Assembly: GCA_947085815.1 (NCBI GenBank)
Contig: CAMTXU010000011.1
Location: 1 to 49,877, forward strand
Direction: 5' to 3'
Length of the DNA stretch: 49,877 nucleotides
From: Fen-1258 sp947085815
GTDB taxonomy: Bacteria > Bacteroidota > Ignavibacteria > Ignavibacteriales > Melioribacteraceae
Of the stretch, positions 1 through 7,925 are shown piece after piece. Each line of letters begins with the position of its first letter. The first letter of the stretch is position 1. A program made the translations under genes and the position numbers. The notes under the pieces are model-generated. The model saw only the letters and a program-made list of their open reading frames with translations. It was not told the DNA's origin and did no database searches.

Positions 1-2
1 AA

Positions 3-119
3 CTCTATGCAGTTTTCTTTTTGCCAATTTTGAAATGGTTGGATAATCGAACTACGGAAATATATTATTCTTCAATGCTTAAATTAAATGATCAATCAGT
101 TGGCTTTGTTCAAAAATAA
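3..119 (+). CDS. C-terminal end of a cut-off reading frame, unknown
   Basis: A frame is open from the window edge and stops with TAA at 117-119. It gives 38 residues, with a hydrophobic start (LYAVFFLPILKWL) followed by a polar tail ending in GFVQK. It could be the end of a protein whose gene begins before the window. A hairpin 40 bases downstream would suit a gene end. The fragment is too short to assign a family and it may be a chance open frame. Confidence 0.3.
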   Translation, partial: LYAVFFLPILKWLDNRTTEIYYSSMLKLNDQSVGFVQK

Positions 120-159
120 CGACTTATTCAGCAACGACTAATCTACTTTCAATTTATAA

Positions 160-192
160 CACGATGCTCGCTATCGTGGTTTTCTAGAAAAC
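160..192 (+). terminator. Hairpin plus adjacent palindrome, possible terminator
   Basis: CACGAT at 160-165 pairs with ATCGTG at 173-178 around a 7-base loop. It is directly followed by TTTTCT and by the perfect 14-base palindrome GTTTTCTAGAAAAC at 179-192. This could terminate the partial frame ending at 119. The stem is only 6 bp, so the call is tentative. Confidence 0.4.
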
Positions 193-555
193 AATGGAAT
201 ATAGAGATTCTTACTTTTAGCGTTATCGGTTAAACGAGTTGATTGATGAAGTTTTTCCCCTAGAATAGTTGAAAAATTACATAAAACATGTATGATGAGT
301 TTTTGAGAATATTAAAAAAAGTGTAATTCTTTTGTGAAAAGATTGAACATTCAGATTCAAGAATAATTGAAAAAACTTTTTAAGAAAAATCAAATTCATT
401 TCTTTGAAATTTTTATTTAACGCTTTCAATCGTAGTATTTCTTAAAATTGTAAAAGATAAATCATCTTACTTGATTTAATAAATTTTCCACATATAAATT
501 AATTTCATAATCGCATTTCATTTTTCATCTAATAATGATAACTTTTAAATGAATT
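193..555. other. Non-coding AT-rich stretch
   Basis: No credible reading frame with a start and ribosome binding site was seen on either strand. The only structure noticed is a promoter-like motif at its right end, described separately. Confidence 0.5.
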
Positions 556-564
556 TTTACTTTG
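556..564 (+). promoter_or_regulatory. Promoter -7-like element (TTTACTTTG)
   Basis: TACTTTG followed by TATATTAAT also occurs 85 bases upstream of the mannanase-like lipoprotein gene at 29983. Related TATACTTTG copies precede the genes at 5002 and 32638. The motif resembles the Bacteroidota sigma-factor -7 element TAnnTTTG. No clear -33 TTG was seen here. A transcript from it would begin near 571, ahead of the exporter cassette. Confidence 0.45.
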
Positions 565-739
565 TATATTAATATTAATTTCATTCAGGCAGATAAATGG
601 GAAATATTTCTCACTTTACGAATTTCAAAGTTTTTATCGGAAACACATTTATTTTAAAAAAAAAGACAACAGAATCAAGAAGCTGAAACTTATTCCACAA
701 ATTAAAAAGAAATATCTTCTTGGAGGAATATTATTAATT

Positions 740-1972
740 TTGATCTTAATAATACTTTTCACCAGTCTTTCTAAAACGCCGACGGATATTCCTCTTTATA
801 AAGTCCACAAACAAAATTTCCTTATAGCCATAACTGAGAGTGGTGAATTAAGGGCTAAGAATTCGATTTCAATAATATCTCCGCGCATAAGAGGTAATCT
901 AAAAATCGTATACTTGATACCGGAAGGAGCATATGTAAAACCCAATGATATAGTATGTAAATTTGATCCTTCCGAAGTACTTACAAATTTGAGGGACGCA
1001 GAAACTAGGTTAGAAATAGCTGTTTCTAATAAGGAAAAACTAATTACAAATCAAAAGGCTCAGATTGCTCAAGGCGAATCTCAATTAAAAAGCGCTGAAC
1101 TTAGTTTTGAACTATCCAAGCTGAAACTGGATCAAGTAAAATTTGAGGCACAGGCAATTCAACAACAAGCCAAACTTGAACACGAAAAGAACAAACTTAG
1201 TTTTGAACATACAAAACAAGAAATGGAATCCAAAAAAGTAATTTTAAAATCTGAAATGGCTCTGCAGGAGATCGAAATAAAGCAAAGACAATATGATCTT
1301 GAAAAAGTAAGAAGTGATTTGCAATTACTGACTGTGAAAGCACCAACTGAAGGATTAGTTGTCTACAGTATTAATTTTGCCAACGAAGGCAGAAAATTCG
1401 CTATTGGTGATACTCCCTGGAGTGGGGCAGAAATAATAACATTACCGGATCTTTCCACAATGGAAAGTAAGATATATGTCAACGAAGTTGATGTTAGTAA
1501 AGTTAAAGCGGGACAAAAAGTAATAGTAAAGCTTGACGCATTTCAAGATTCAAGTTTTGCTGGTGAAATATCGAGCGTTGCCTCAATAGGAAAGAACAAA
1601 GATCCGAATTCCAACATTAAGGTTTTTGAAGTACTTGTAGCTATTAAAGCACGTTCGAATATTTTGAAGCCCGGCATGACAACAAGTAATAAAGTAATAA
1701 TCAATGAAGTACCGAATGTGTTTTGCATTCCTCAAGAAGCAATATTTGAAATAAATAAAAAAAATATTGTTTATTTGAAAAAGGGTTCAAGCTATTATGA
1801 AAAAGAAGTGGAACTAGGTGAAAAAGGAGAAGATTATATCGTTGTTAAAAGGGGTTTAAAAGAAGAAGATGAAATAGCTCTAATAGATCCAACTATTGAA
1901 CTAAAAAATAAATCGTTTGATTCAAAAAAAGAAATAATGCCATTTCACCTGCCGGAAAACGGTTATGAATAA
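740..1972 (+). CDS. HlyD/MacA-type periplasmic adaptor (membrane fusion protein)
   Basis: This protein bridges an inner-membrane transporter to a TolC channel. Counted from the TTG at 740, a barrel/lipoyl half-motif lies at about 50-80, a long alpha-hairpin rich in K, E and Q at about 82-195, the second lipoyl half (VKAPTEGLVVYS) at about 199-210, and beta-barrel and membrane-proximal domains after that. The listed start is formal only. The frame is open back to 542 without ATG, GTG or TTG, and those codons encode a basic, hydrophobic signal anchor (KLIPQIKKKYLLGGILLILI) that belongs to the protein. An ATG at 597 in another frame could join through the A9 run at 656-664. The gene overlaps the permease gene by 8 bases. 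The family is secure, the N-terminus is not. Confidence 0.85.
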   Translation: MILIILFTSLSKTPTDIPLYKVHKQNFLIAITESGELRAKNSISIISPRIRGNLKIVYLIPEGAYVKPNDIVCKFDPSEVLTNLRDAETRLEIAVSNKEKLITNQKAQIAQGESQLKSAELSFELSKLKLDQVKFEAQAIQQQAKLEHEKNKLSFEHTKQEMESKKVILKSEMALQEIEIKQRQYDLEKVRSDLQLLTVKAPTEGLVVYSINFANEGRKFAIGDTPWSGAEIITLPDLSTMESKIYVNEVDVSKVKAGQKVIVKLDAFQDSSFAGEISSVASIGKNKDPNSNIKVFEVLVAIKARSNILKPGMTTSNKVIINEVPNVFCIPQEAIFEINKKNIVYLKKGSSYYEKEVELGEKGEDYIVVKRGLKEEDEIALIDPTIELKNKSFDSKKEIMPFHLPENGYE

Positions 1973-3272
1973 ATTTGAAAATGTTTTAATCGGTCTTAAA
2001 GAATTAAGAGCAAATAAGCTTCGAACTTCTCTGACTATGCTTGGAATTATTTTTGGAGTAGGTGCTGTAATTGCAATGCTATCAATTGGAGAAGGGGCGC
2101 GGCAGGAAATGCTGGAACAGATTGAGTTAATGGGAACGAACAATATAATAATAAGAGAAAAACCAATTTTTATTAAAGGAGCAAAATTTAAATCGATTTT
2201 TTCTCCCGGATTAAATTTGAAAGATGCTGTGGCAATTAAGGAATTAAATCCATTTGTGGAGTCGGTAGCACCACAAAGAGAGTCGATAAACAAACTTATT
2301 TATAAATCTTCTATGATAGAAACAAAACTAATAGGAACTTCTCCAGAATATTTTACAATAAGCAACTCTCAATTATCATCTGGAGAGTTTTTCAATGATA
2401 ATCAGGTTAGATATTTCTCAAATGTTTGTGTGATTGGGTACGGAATAAAAGAAAAACTTTTCAGATTTGAAAACCCGTTAGGAAAACAGATTAAAGTGGA
2501 AGACTTATGGTTCAATATTATAGGGGTGGTGGCATCTAAAAACGTAAGCTTATCCGGTATGGAAAACCCGGGGCTAAGAAACTTTAACGAAGATATTTAC
2601 ATTCCAATTACAACTATGATTTACAAGATTAAAAAATATTCTTCTAACTCGACGTTTCCGTCTGGCGCGATGAACAATAATTTTCCCATGATCCAGAACA
2701 ATATTGCCCAGAACTATGATAGAATTTCTATTAATCAAATAACAATTAAAATTAGAAAAAATGCTTCAATTGCTTCCTCTGAAAACTTGACGTCAAGGAT
2801 TCTGGAAAGAAGGCATTACGACATTCCGGATTACGAAGTAGTTGTCCCAGAACAACTTCTAGAACAAAAACAAAAGACACAAAAGATTTTCAATATAGTT
2901 ATGGGTGCAATAGCTGGAATTTCTTTACTTGTGGGAGGAATTGGTATCATGAATATTATGCTCGCAAATATTTTGGAGCGAACCAAAGAGATTGGAATCC
3001 GCCGGGCAATGGGGGCAACAAAAAAACATGTCCTTTATCAATTTATATATGAAACTATGACGATCAGTATAGTAGGAGGGGTACTCGGAATTTTAACCGG
3101 GTTCATATTGACTTCTGTGATTACCGGATATACCGAATGGAGAACCATAATAACTCCGTATTCTGTAGTGCTAGCATTTTTTGTCTCCGTCAGTGTTGGA
3201 CTTGTCTTTGGAATTTATCCGGCGAAAAAAGCTGCCGACAAAGACCCTATTGAAGCGTTACGTTACGAATAA
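1965..3272 (+). CDS. ABC transporter permease, MacB/FtsX type
   Basis: This is an inner-membrane permease of the MacB_PCD-FtsX family, 435 residues. The N-terminal signature (ELRANKLRTSLTMLGIIFGV at about 13-32) begins the first membrane helix. A large periplasmic domain follows, and the C-terminal FtsX domain holds the conserved ERTKEIGIRRAMGA loop near 340 and three helices. No nucleotide-binding domain is fused to it, unlike E. coli MacB. Translation is coupled to the adaptor gene by an 8-base overlap. It probably exports a lipophilic or peptide substrate with the adaptor and the TolC-type protein, and needs an ATPase encoded elsewhere. Confidence 0.9.
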   Translation: MNKFENVLIGLKELRANKLRTSLTMLGIIFGVGAVIAMLSIGEGARQEMLEQIELMGTNNIIIREKPIFIKGAKFKSIFSPGLNLKDAVAIKELNPFVESVAPQRESINKLIYKSSMIETKLIGTSPEYFTISNSQLSSGEFFNDNQVRYFSNVCVIGYGIKEKLFRFENPLGKQIKVEDLWFNIIGVVASKNVSLSGMENPGLRNFNEDIYIPITTMIYKIKKYSSNSTFPSGAMNNNFPMIQNNIAQNYDRISINQITIKIRKNASIASSENLTSRILERRHYDIPDYEVVVPEQLLEQKQKTQKIFNIVMGAIAGISLLVGGIGIMNIMLANILERTKEIGIRRAMGATKKHVLYQFIYETMTISIVGGVLGILTGFILTSVITGYTEWRTIITPYSVVLAFFVSVSVGLVFGIYPAKKAADKDPIEALRYE

Positions 3273-3338
3273 ACTCATAACGGAAACTTCGGTTTATAAA
3301 ATTATGATTCTTAACAAATCAATTCCCACGGTGAAAAG

Positions 3339-4772
3339 ATGAAAATATTTTTCTTATTAATCTTATTACTCATGCAAAATATTTGTATAGAGGCGCAGAA
3401 AGTACTAACAATTGAAGATGCAATATCTATAGCATTGGAAAAAAGCTATAACATACAAACTGCAAAACAATCATTATTAAGTTCGCAAAAAAATTTAGAA
3501 GCTTTTAAAATGGGATTGCGGTCTTCAGTAGATATGGAGTTTGATATTCCCAGGTATAATAGGTCTCTCTCAAGCCAGTTTAATCCAACACAGGGAACTG
3601 AACAGTTTTTCTCTGTCGGTAATACTACCATTGAAAGCAGATTGTTTATCAATCAACCTATTTTATTTACCAATGGATCAGTCTCTATTGTTGGTTCCAT
3701 ATTTGGGCGGGATCAATTCAGCCAATCATCAGGAACAACAAGAGATTATTTTTCTAATGTAAGCATAAGATTAAGCCAACCCCTGTTCGTTTATAATTCT
3801 CAACTTGGCAATTTAGAAAGAGCGGAAATAAATTATGAGAAAACAGAACGGAACTATTCACAATCGGAAAGAGATTTAATTTACAATGTAACCTCTTCCT
3901 TTTTCAATCTTTATAAAATTAAAAAAAGCACTGAAATTACAGGGGAAAAAGTAAAGCAAACGGAAGATTCCTATACAACTGCAAAGAATAAATTCAAAGC
4001 AGGATTGATTGCAGAAGTTGAAGCTTTACAGCTGGAAGTTGATTTCGCTGCTAGTAATGATGAGTTGCTTAATGCTAGGCAGCTTTATGAAGAAGCAAAG
4101 AATGAGTTCAAACTTTTAATTGGTTTAGATATTGATGAAGAGATTGATGTTATTGCTCAACTTGATTATTCACCTGTTGACTTAAATGTAGAAGAGGCAA
4201 TCAAAGCCGCATTGGAAAACCGTCCTGATGTTTTGAATGCGCAAGCAGATGTGGAGTTGAATAAACTGAGTATTGAAGAAATTGATTCACGCAGATCCAT
4301 TAAAGCAGAGATCAATGCTAATTATGGTATCAACAAAAACGATAATATTTTAAATAATATTTTCAAAAACTTTGCAGATACACGCAACGTTACGCTTACT
4401 GTTTCTGTGCCAATCTGGGATTGGGGAAAAAACAACCTTGAGGTACAATCGGCTTTGGCGAACTATAAAATGTCAGAGTTTTCTCAAGAGAATTTGAAAA
4501 AGCAAATTGTAAAAGAAGTGCATTCTACGATCAATAGAATTAATTCCGCCAAAGCAAGAGTTGAGATATTAAAGAAAAGTGTTGAGGTAGCCGAAAAGAG
4601 TTATGCCATAAGTGTAGAAAGATTTAAATCCGGACATATCACAAGTTTTGACCTTTCTCAAATGCAGTTGAAGTTAACTGATTCAAAGATGAACAACCTG
4701 AATGCAATTATAGATTATAAACTCGCCCTTGCCGATTTTGAAAGAAAAACCACAAAAGAATACCACAAGTAG
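3339..4772 (+). CDS. TolC-family outer membrane efflux protein
   Basis: The 477-residue precursor has a Sec signal peptide (hydrophobic 3-12, likely cut near residue 19). It then shows two outer-membrane-factor repeats with long amphipathic helices. LTIEDAISIALEKSYNIQTA at the mature start and VEEAIKAALENRPDVLNAQA in mid-protein are the typical repeat openings. It should trimerise as the outer membrane exit duct for the adaptor/permease encoded immediately upstream (66-base gap, same strand). The substrate cannot be read from the sequence. Confidence 0.9.
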   Translation: MKIFFLLILLLMQNICIEAQKVLTIEDAISIALEKSYNIQTAKQSLLSSQKNLEAFKMGLRSSVDMEFDIPRYNRSLSSQFNPTQGTEQFFSVGNTTIESRLFINQPILFTNGSVSIVGSIFGRDQFSQSSGTTRDYFSNVSIRLSQPLFVYNSQLGNLERAEINYEKTERNYSQSERDLIYNVTSSFFNLYKIKKSTEITGEKVKQTEDSYTTAKNKFKAGLIAEVEALQLEVDFAASNDELLNARQLYEEAKNEFKLLIGLDIDEEIDVIAQLDYSPVDLNVEEAIKAALENRPDVLNAQADVELNKLSIEEIDSRRSIKAEINANYGINKNDNILNNIFKNFADTRNVTLTVSVPIWDWGKNNLEVQSALANYKMSEFSQENLKKQIVKEVHSTINRINSAKARVEILKKSVEVAEKSYAISVERFKSGHITSFDLSQMQLKLTDSKMNNLNAIIDYKLALADFERKTTKEYHK

Positions 4773-4820
4773 AAATTAATTGAACATATGAAATATTTTT
4801 TCAATGCTAATTAATTTATT

Positions 4821-4850
4821 TTGACTTTTAAAATATAATCTTATACTTTG
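4821..4850 (+). promoter_or_regulatory. Promoter: TTG-N18-TATACTTTG
   Basis: TTGAC at 4821 and TATACTTTG at 4842-4850 form a Bacteroidota-like -33/-7 pair. It lies about 150 bases upstream of the secreted-protein gene, which implies a long 5' leader. The same TATACTTTG precedes the response regulator at 32638. Confidence 0.5.
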
Positions 4851-5001
4851 CAATTGTAAGTTTAATTAACGGGGATTGTAATTAATCGGAGAGGTGTTGG
4901 AGCATTCGTTTTTTATTGTACATTTACCAAAAGGTTGCTCACCTTATTTTCCACGATTATTTTTTATAACTAGATAATATTTAATTATAGGAGAATCTAT
5001 A

Positions 5002-5688
5002 ATGAACACAAAAAAAATCTTTAGCATATTTTTATTGTTTATCACTAACGTTATTTATTGTGGAGGCAATACGCAATTTGATGTATCTGGCCAAACTTAT
5101 TACCAATTAACGTATGGCCAAACTTCGGTAGATGCAAGATTAGATTTTACGTATTCGGATTATAATAACGACATTGACTACTCTTTCTTATCGGCAACTT
5201 TAGACAACTCACCTTATATGATGTACCAAAATGAACCAGCATATCGTACTTTTGCAAATCTAGGAGTTGGGACACACACTATTGTGCTAAAATTAAATAA
5301 AGGATATAATAATGGTGGTCCCAGTTATGTTTTCGATGAACATACAGTAACGATAACTGTAGAAGCAGCACCACAACCCCAGTTAGCTCCTAAAATTTCT
5401 TATTTTTCTCAAAGTCCAGACCCGGTTTATAACGGAGGAACTGGGACTGTATATGTACATCTTTCTCAAGGAACAGGCGATATAACATATTCCTGGTATT
5501 TATCTTATACTCCTTCAAATATGACAGCTAGTATTACACCTCAAGGCGACCACAGTCAAGTACAATATTATATTCCATATAACATTAGACCAACCATTAA
5601 TTTTACATGTGTTGTATCAAATTCTCTGGGAACTGACGTAAAATCATATCAATTGAATGTAGCAGCACTTTATCCTTATACTTGGTAG
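5002..5688 (+). CDS. Secreted beta-rich protein of unknown function
   Basis: 228 residues with an N-terminal signal peptide (MNTKKIFSIFLLFITNVIYC). The VIYC-G sequence is a poor lipobox because of the Tyr at -1. The mature part is rich in Tyr, Thr and Gln. An N-terminal beta domain is followed, after a Pro/Gln linker near 126-130, by an Ig-like domain (SYTWYL-like core, C at about 201, then VVSNSLGTDVKSYQLNV) that reads like a PKD or Ig fold. No catalytic motif was recognised. AGGAG 8 bases before the ATG supports the start. It stands alone between its own promoter and terminator. Role unknown, probably periplasmic or surface-exposed. Confidence 0.75.
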   Translation: MNTKKIFSIFLLFITNVIYCGGNTQFDVSGQTYYQLTYGQTSVDARLDFTYSDYNNDIDYSFLSATLDNSPYMMYQNEPAYRTFANLGVGTHTIVLKLNKGYNNGGPSYVFDEHTVTITVEAAPQPQLAPKISYFSQSPDPVYNGGTGTVYVHLSQGTGDITYSWYLSYTPSNMTASITPQGDHSQVQYYIPYNIRPTINFTCVVSNSLGTDVKSYQLNVAALYPYTW

Positions 5689-5777
5689 AGTGTTTCAAGT
5701 CAGGAAAATGTAGTATTCAAGTATTTACATATAAAATGAAGTTGATGAAATAGTTCTAAATGAATTTTTATCAAGGA

Positions 5778-5810
5778 AGGCTGTCTCAAAAGGGCAGCTT
5801 TTTTTGTTTT
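5778..5810 (+). terminator. Rho-independent terminator
   Basis: GCTGTC at 5780-5785 pairs (one G-T) with GGCAGC at 5793-5798, and seven T follow. It lies 90 bases after the secreted-protein gene on the same strand. Confidence 0.75.
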
Positions 5811-5892
5811 AGTAAAGACAGTGCTCCAAACTACACATTGAAAGTAGTTAACGGTAATTTTAATCTTACGTTTTAATTCTAGTAATCTCCAA

Positions 5893-7746
5893 CTACTTAA
5901 CTATTAATAGTTGATAAGGGTTTAAGACTATGTTCCCGTAATTTTTATAAATCATCTTGTTGCTTATCAATTCTTGCCAATCATCTTTCGCTTCTAAAAA
6001 TTTTACTGAATCAAACCTAATTTCATTTTTTTGAGGATTATTATTTACAATCACAAAAATAGTCTCTCCTTCAAACGAACGCTTGTATCCCATTATTTTC
6101 TTTGCTTCATCAAATATGTAAAAACTAATATCTCCAAGTGAAAGCGCTTTATTCTCTTTACGTATTGAAACCATCTTTTGATACCACTTAAAAATGTTTT
6201 CATCAAACTTTACTTTATCCGCCGGTCTTTGTAAACCGAAAGGATGTGTGGTTTCTGTATCATAATTAAATTCTTTCCAGACCATAGGTTTTCGGCAATC
6301 GGGGTCATCGCCTCCCCACATTCCAACTTCATCACCGTAATAAATTTGCGGAGCGCCTGGAAGTGTGAATTGCATCCCCACAATCAGTTTTTGTTTTTCT
6401 ATCTCTTGAGCATTCGGTTTTCTTACTTCAAAATCTTTATTTGAATTTGGAGCGCCGTTGTGATCATACCAGATATCGGGATTGACCATCATGGATGAAA
6501 TTCGCTCAACATCATGACTATCTAGGAGATTCATCATTACGTAATTATTCTCTGTAGGGTATTCTTTATAGAGCGTATTTAACGAATCAATCAGTCCTTG
6601 CGGACCTATCTGATCTTTTTTGTTGATCACAAAATTTTTTAGTGCCCGAACAAAACGGTAATTCATTACAGCGTCGAATTGATCTCCTTTTAACCATGGA
6701 GCTGCATTCATCATTTTATAATTTTGCCAATCCTCCCACCAAATCTCGCCAACTATATATGCCCCGGGATTAATTTTTTTCACCCAAGTACGGAATAATT
6801 TCCAAAATTCATGATTTACCATCTCAGCTACATCAAGCCGCCATCCATCTATACCGTCTTCAGGGTTGCCGTCGCCATTTGGATCCATCCATCTTTGAAC
6901 AATTGCATGCACGTGTTCGCGAGGACCGTTTACAATTCCATTTTCATCTTCCCGAATTTCTGGAAGATCTTTTACTCCGAGCCAGCCTTCATAGTCAAAT
7001 TCATTTTTTCCAGTTGTCGGGTCGTCAAAAGATTTTATAGTGTACCAATTCAAATATGTAGAGCTTTGCTGATTCTTAACTATATCCTGAAATGCCCAGA
7101 ACTGAGTGCCTGTATGGTTAAATACACCATCAAGAATAATTTTCATTCCGCGTTTATGACATTCTTGAATGAGTTTTAAGAAAAGTTTATCGGCAGTTGT
7201 CCATTTCCATGTTGAAGGATCGGACGTGTTTTCTTGAGCCCAGATCTCACGATCTTTTTCGGGGTTAGGACCAAAATTATTGTCGATGTGGTGGTACATA
7301 GCAGCATCATATTTGTGGAGTGAGGGAGATTCGAAAACAGGGTTGAGATAAATTGCATTAATGCCAAGTTGTTTCAGATAATCCAGTTTATTAATTACAC
7401 CTTGCAGATCACCGCCGTATCTTCTCACGCCAGCATTCCAGTAGAAATCTTTTCCGGTTTTTGCTTCCCAAGGCTGAAGCTTATACCAATCACTTGTCCA
7501 TGGACTAATTTTCCAGCCTTCAGGAACAAAATATGGCCAGGCTCCTTCCATATCTTCAGGTTTAGGATCGTTTAACGGATCGCCATTCGAAAATCTTTCA
7601 GGAAAGATTTGATACCAGATTGCTTCTTTAGCCCATTCCGGAACTTTGTTTTCAGTTGATAGTTTATGCTGTCCGAAATAATTTGAAGCAGCAATTAAAG
7701 AAAACAAAAAAAATATTTTTACCGCTTTCACAATATCCTCATTCAT
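5893..7746 (-). CDS. GH13 alpha-amylase/neopullulanase-type enzyme, exported
   Basis: It hydrolyses alpha-1,4 (perhaps alpha-1,6) glucosidic bonds. The 617-residue protein has all GH13 regions: DGVFNH at 206-211, GWRLDVAEM with nucleophile D305, IVGEIWW with acid/base E334, and LLDSHDVE with D412. A hydrophobic segment (IFFLFSLIAASNYFG) acts as signal peptide, so it should work in the periplasm or outside. The start may be GTG 15 bases inside, which has GAGG at ideal spacing and leaves a cleaner signal peptide. It lies downstream of malQ on the same strand, separated by 179 bases that contain a dispersed repeat. Confidence 0.9.
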   Translation of the reverse strand: MNEDIVKAVKIFFLFSLIAASNYFGQHKLSTENKVPEWAKEAIWYQIFPERFSNGDPLNDPKPEDMEGAWPYFVPEGWKISPWTSDWYKLQPWEAKTGKDFYWNAGVRRYGGDLQGVINKLDYLKQLGINAIYLNPVFESPSLHKYDAAMYHHIDNNFGPNPEKDREIWAQENTSDPSTWKWTTADKLFLKLIQECHKRGMKIILDGVFNHTGTQFWAFQDIVKNQQSSTYLNWYTIKSFDDPTTGKNEFDYEGWLGVKDLPEIREDENGIVNGPREHVHAIVQRWMDPNGDGNPEDGIDGWRLDVAEMVNHEFWKLFRTWVKKINPGAYIVGEIWWEDWQNYKMMNAAPWLKGDQFDAVMNYRFVRALKNFVINKKDQIGPQGLIDSLNTLYKEYPTENNYVMMNLLDSHDVERISSMMVNPDIWYDHNGAPNSNKDFEVRKPNAQEIEKQKLIVGMQFTLPGAPQIYYGDEVGMWGGDDPDCRKPMVWKEFNYDTETTHPFGLQRPADKVKFDENIFKWYQKMVSIRKENKALSLGDISFYIFDEAKKIMGYKRSFEGETIFVIVNNNPQKNEIRFDSVKFLEAKDDWQELISNKMIYKNYGNIVLNPYQLLIVK

Positions 7747-7810
7747 TTTGTGTGGAAAAAATCAACTTCTTCAATATATATAAGAAACTTCTGAAAAATT
7801 AATTCAGACA

Positions 7811-7888
7811 GTCATTGCGAGGAATATTCCGGAGGAATCTCGTTTTTATCTTACAAACGAAACATTAGTTTGCTTTGCTCGCAAAGAC
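7811..7888. repeat. Dispersed-repeat-like inverted repeat (GTCATTGCGAG type)
   Basis: GTCATTGCGAG at 7811-7821 faces CTCGCAAAGAC at 7878-7888, with 10 of 11 positions complementary. The left arm is followed by GAGGAATCTCG. Arms beginning GTCATTGCGAG are familiar as intergenic dispersed repeats in Bacteroidota/Chlorobi-group and other genomes (recalled, not searched). This copy lies between malQ and the downstream GH13 gene and looks degenerate. Confidence 0.5.
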
Positions 7889-7925
7889 AAATCTTAAAAT
7901 TATTCAGAGGTCTCTATAAGATTAT

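Noticed and set aside
4773..4817. AAATTAATTGA / TCAATGCTAATTAATTT as a terminator of the TolC-type gene
   Set aside because: The arms match only with a 3-base insertion, are almost entirely A-T, and have no T-run after them.
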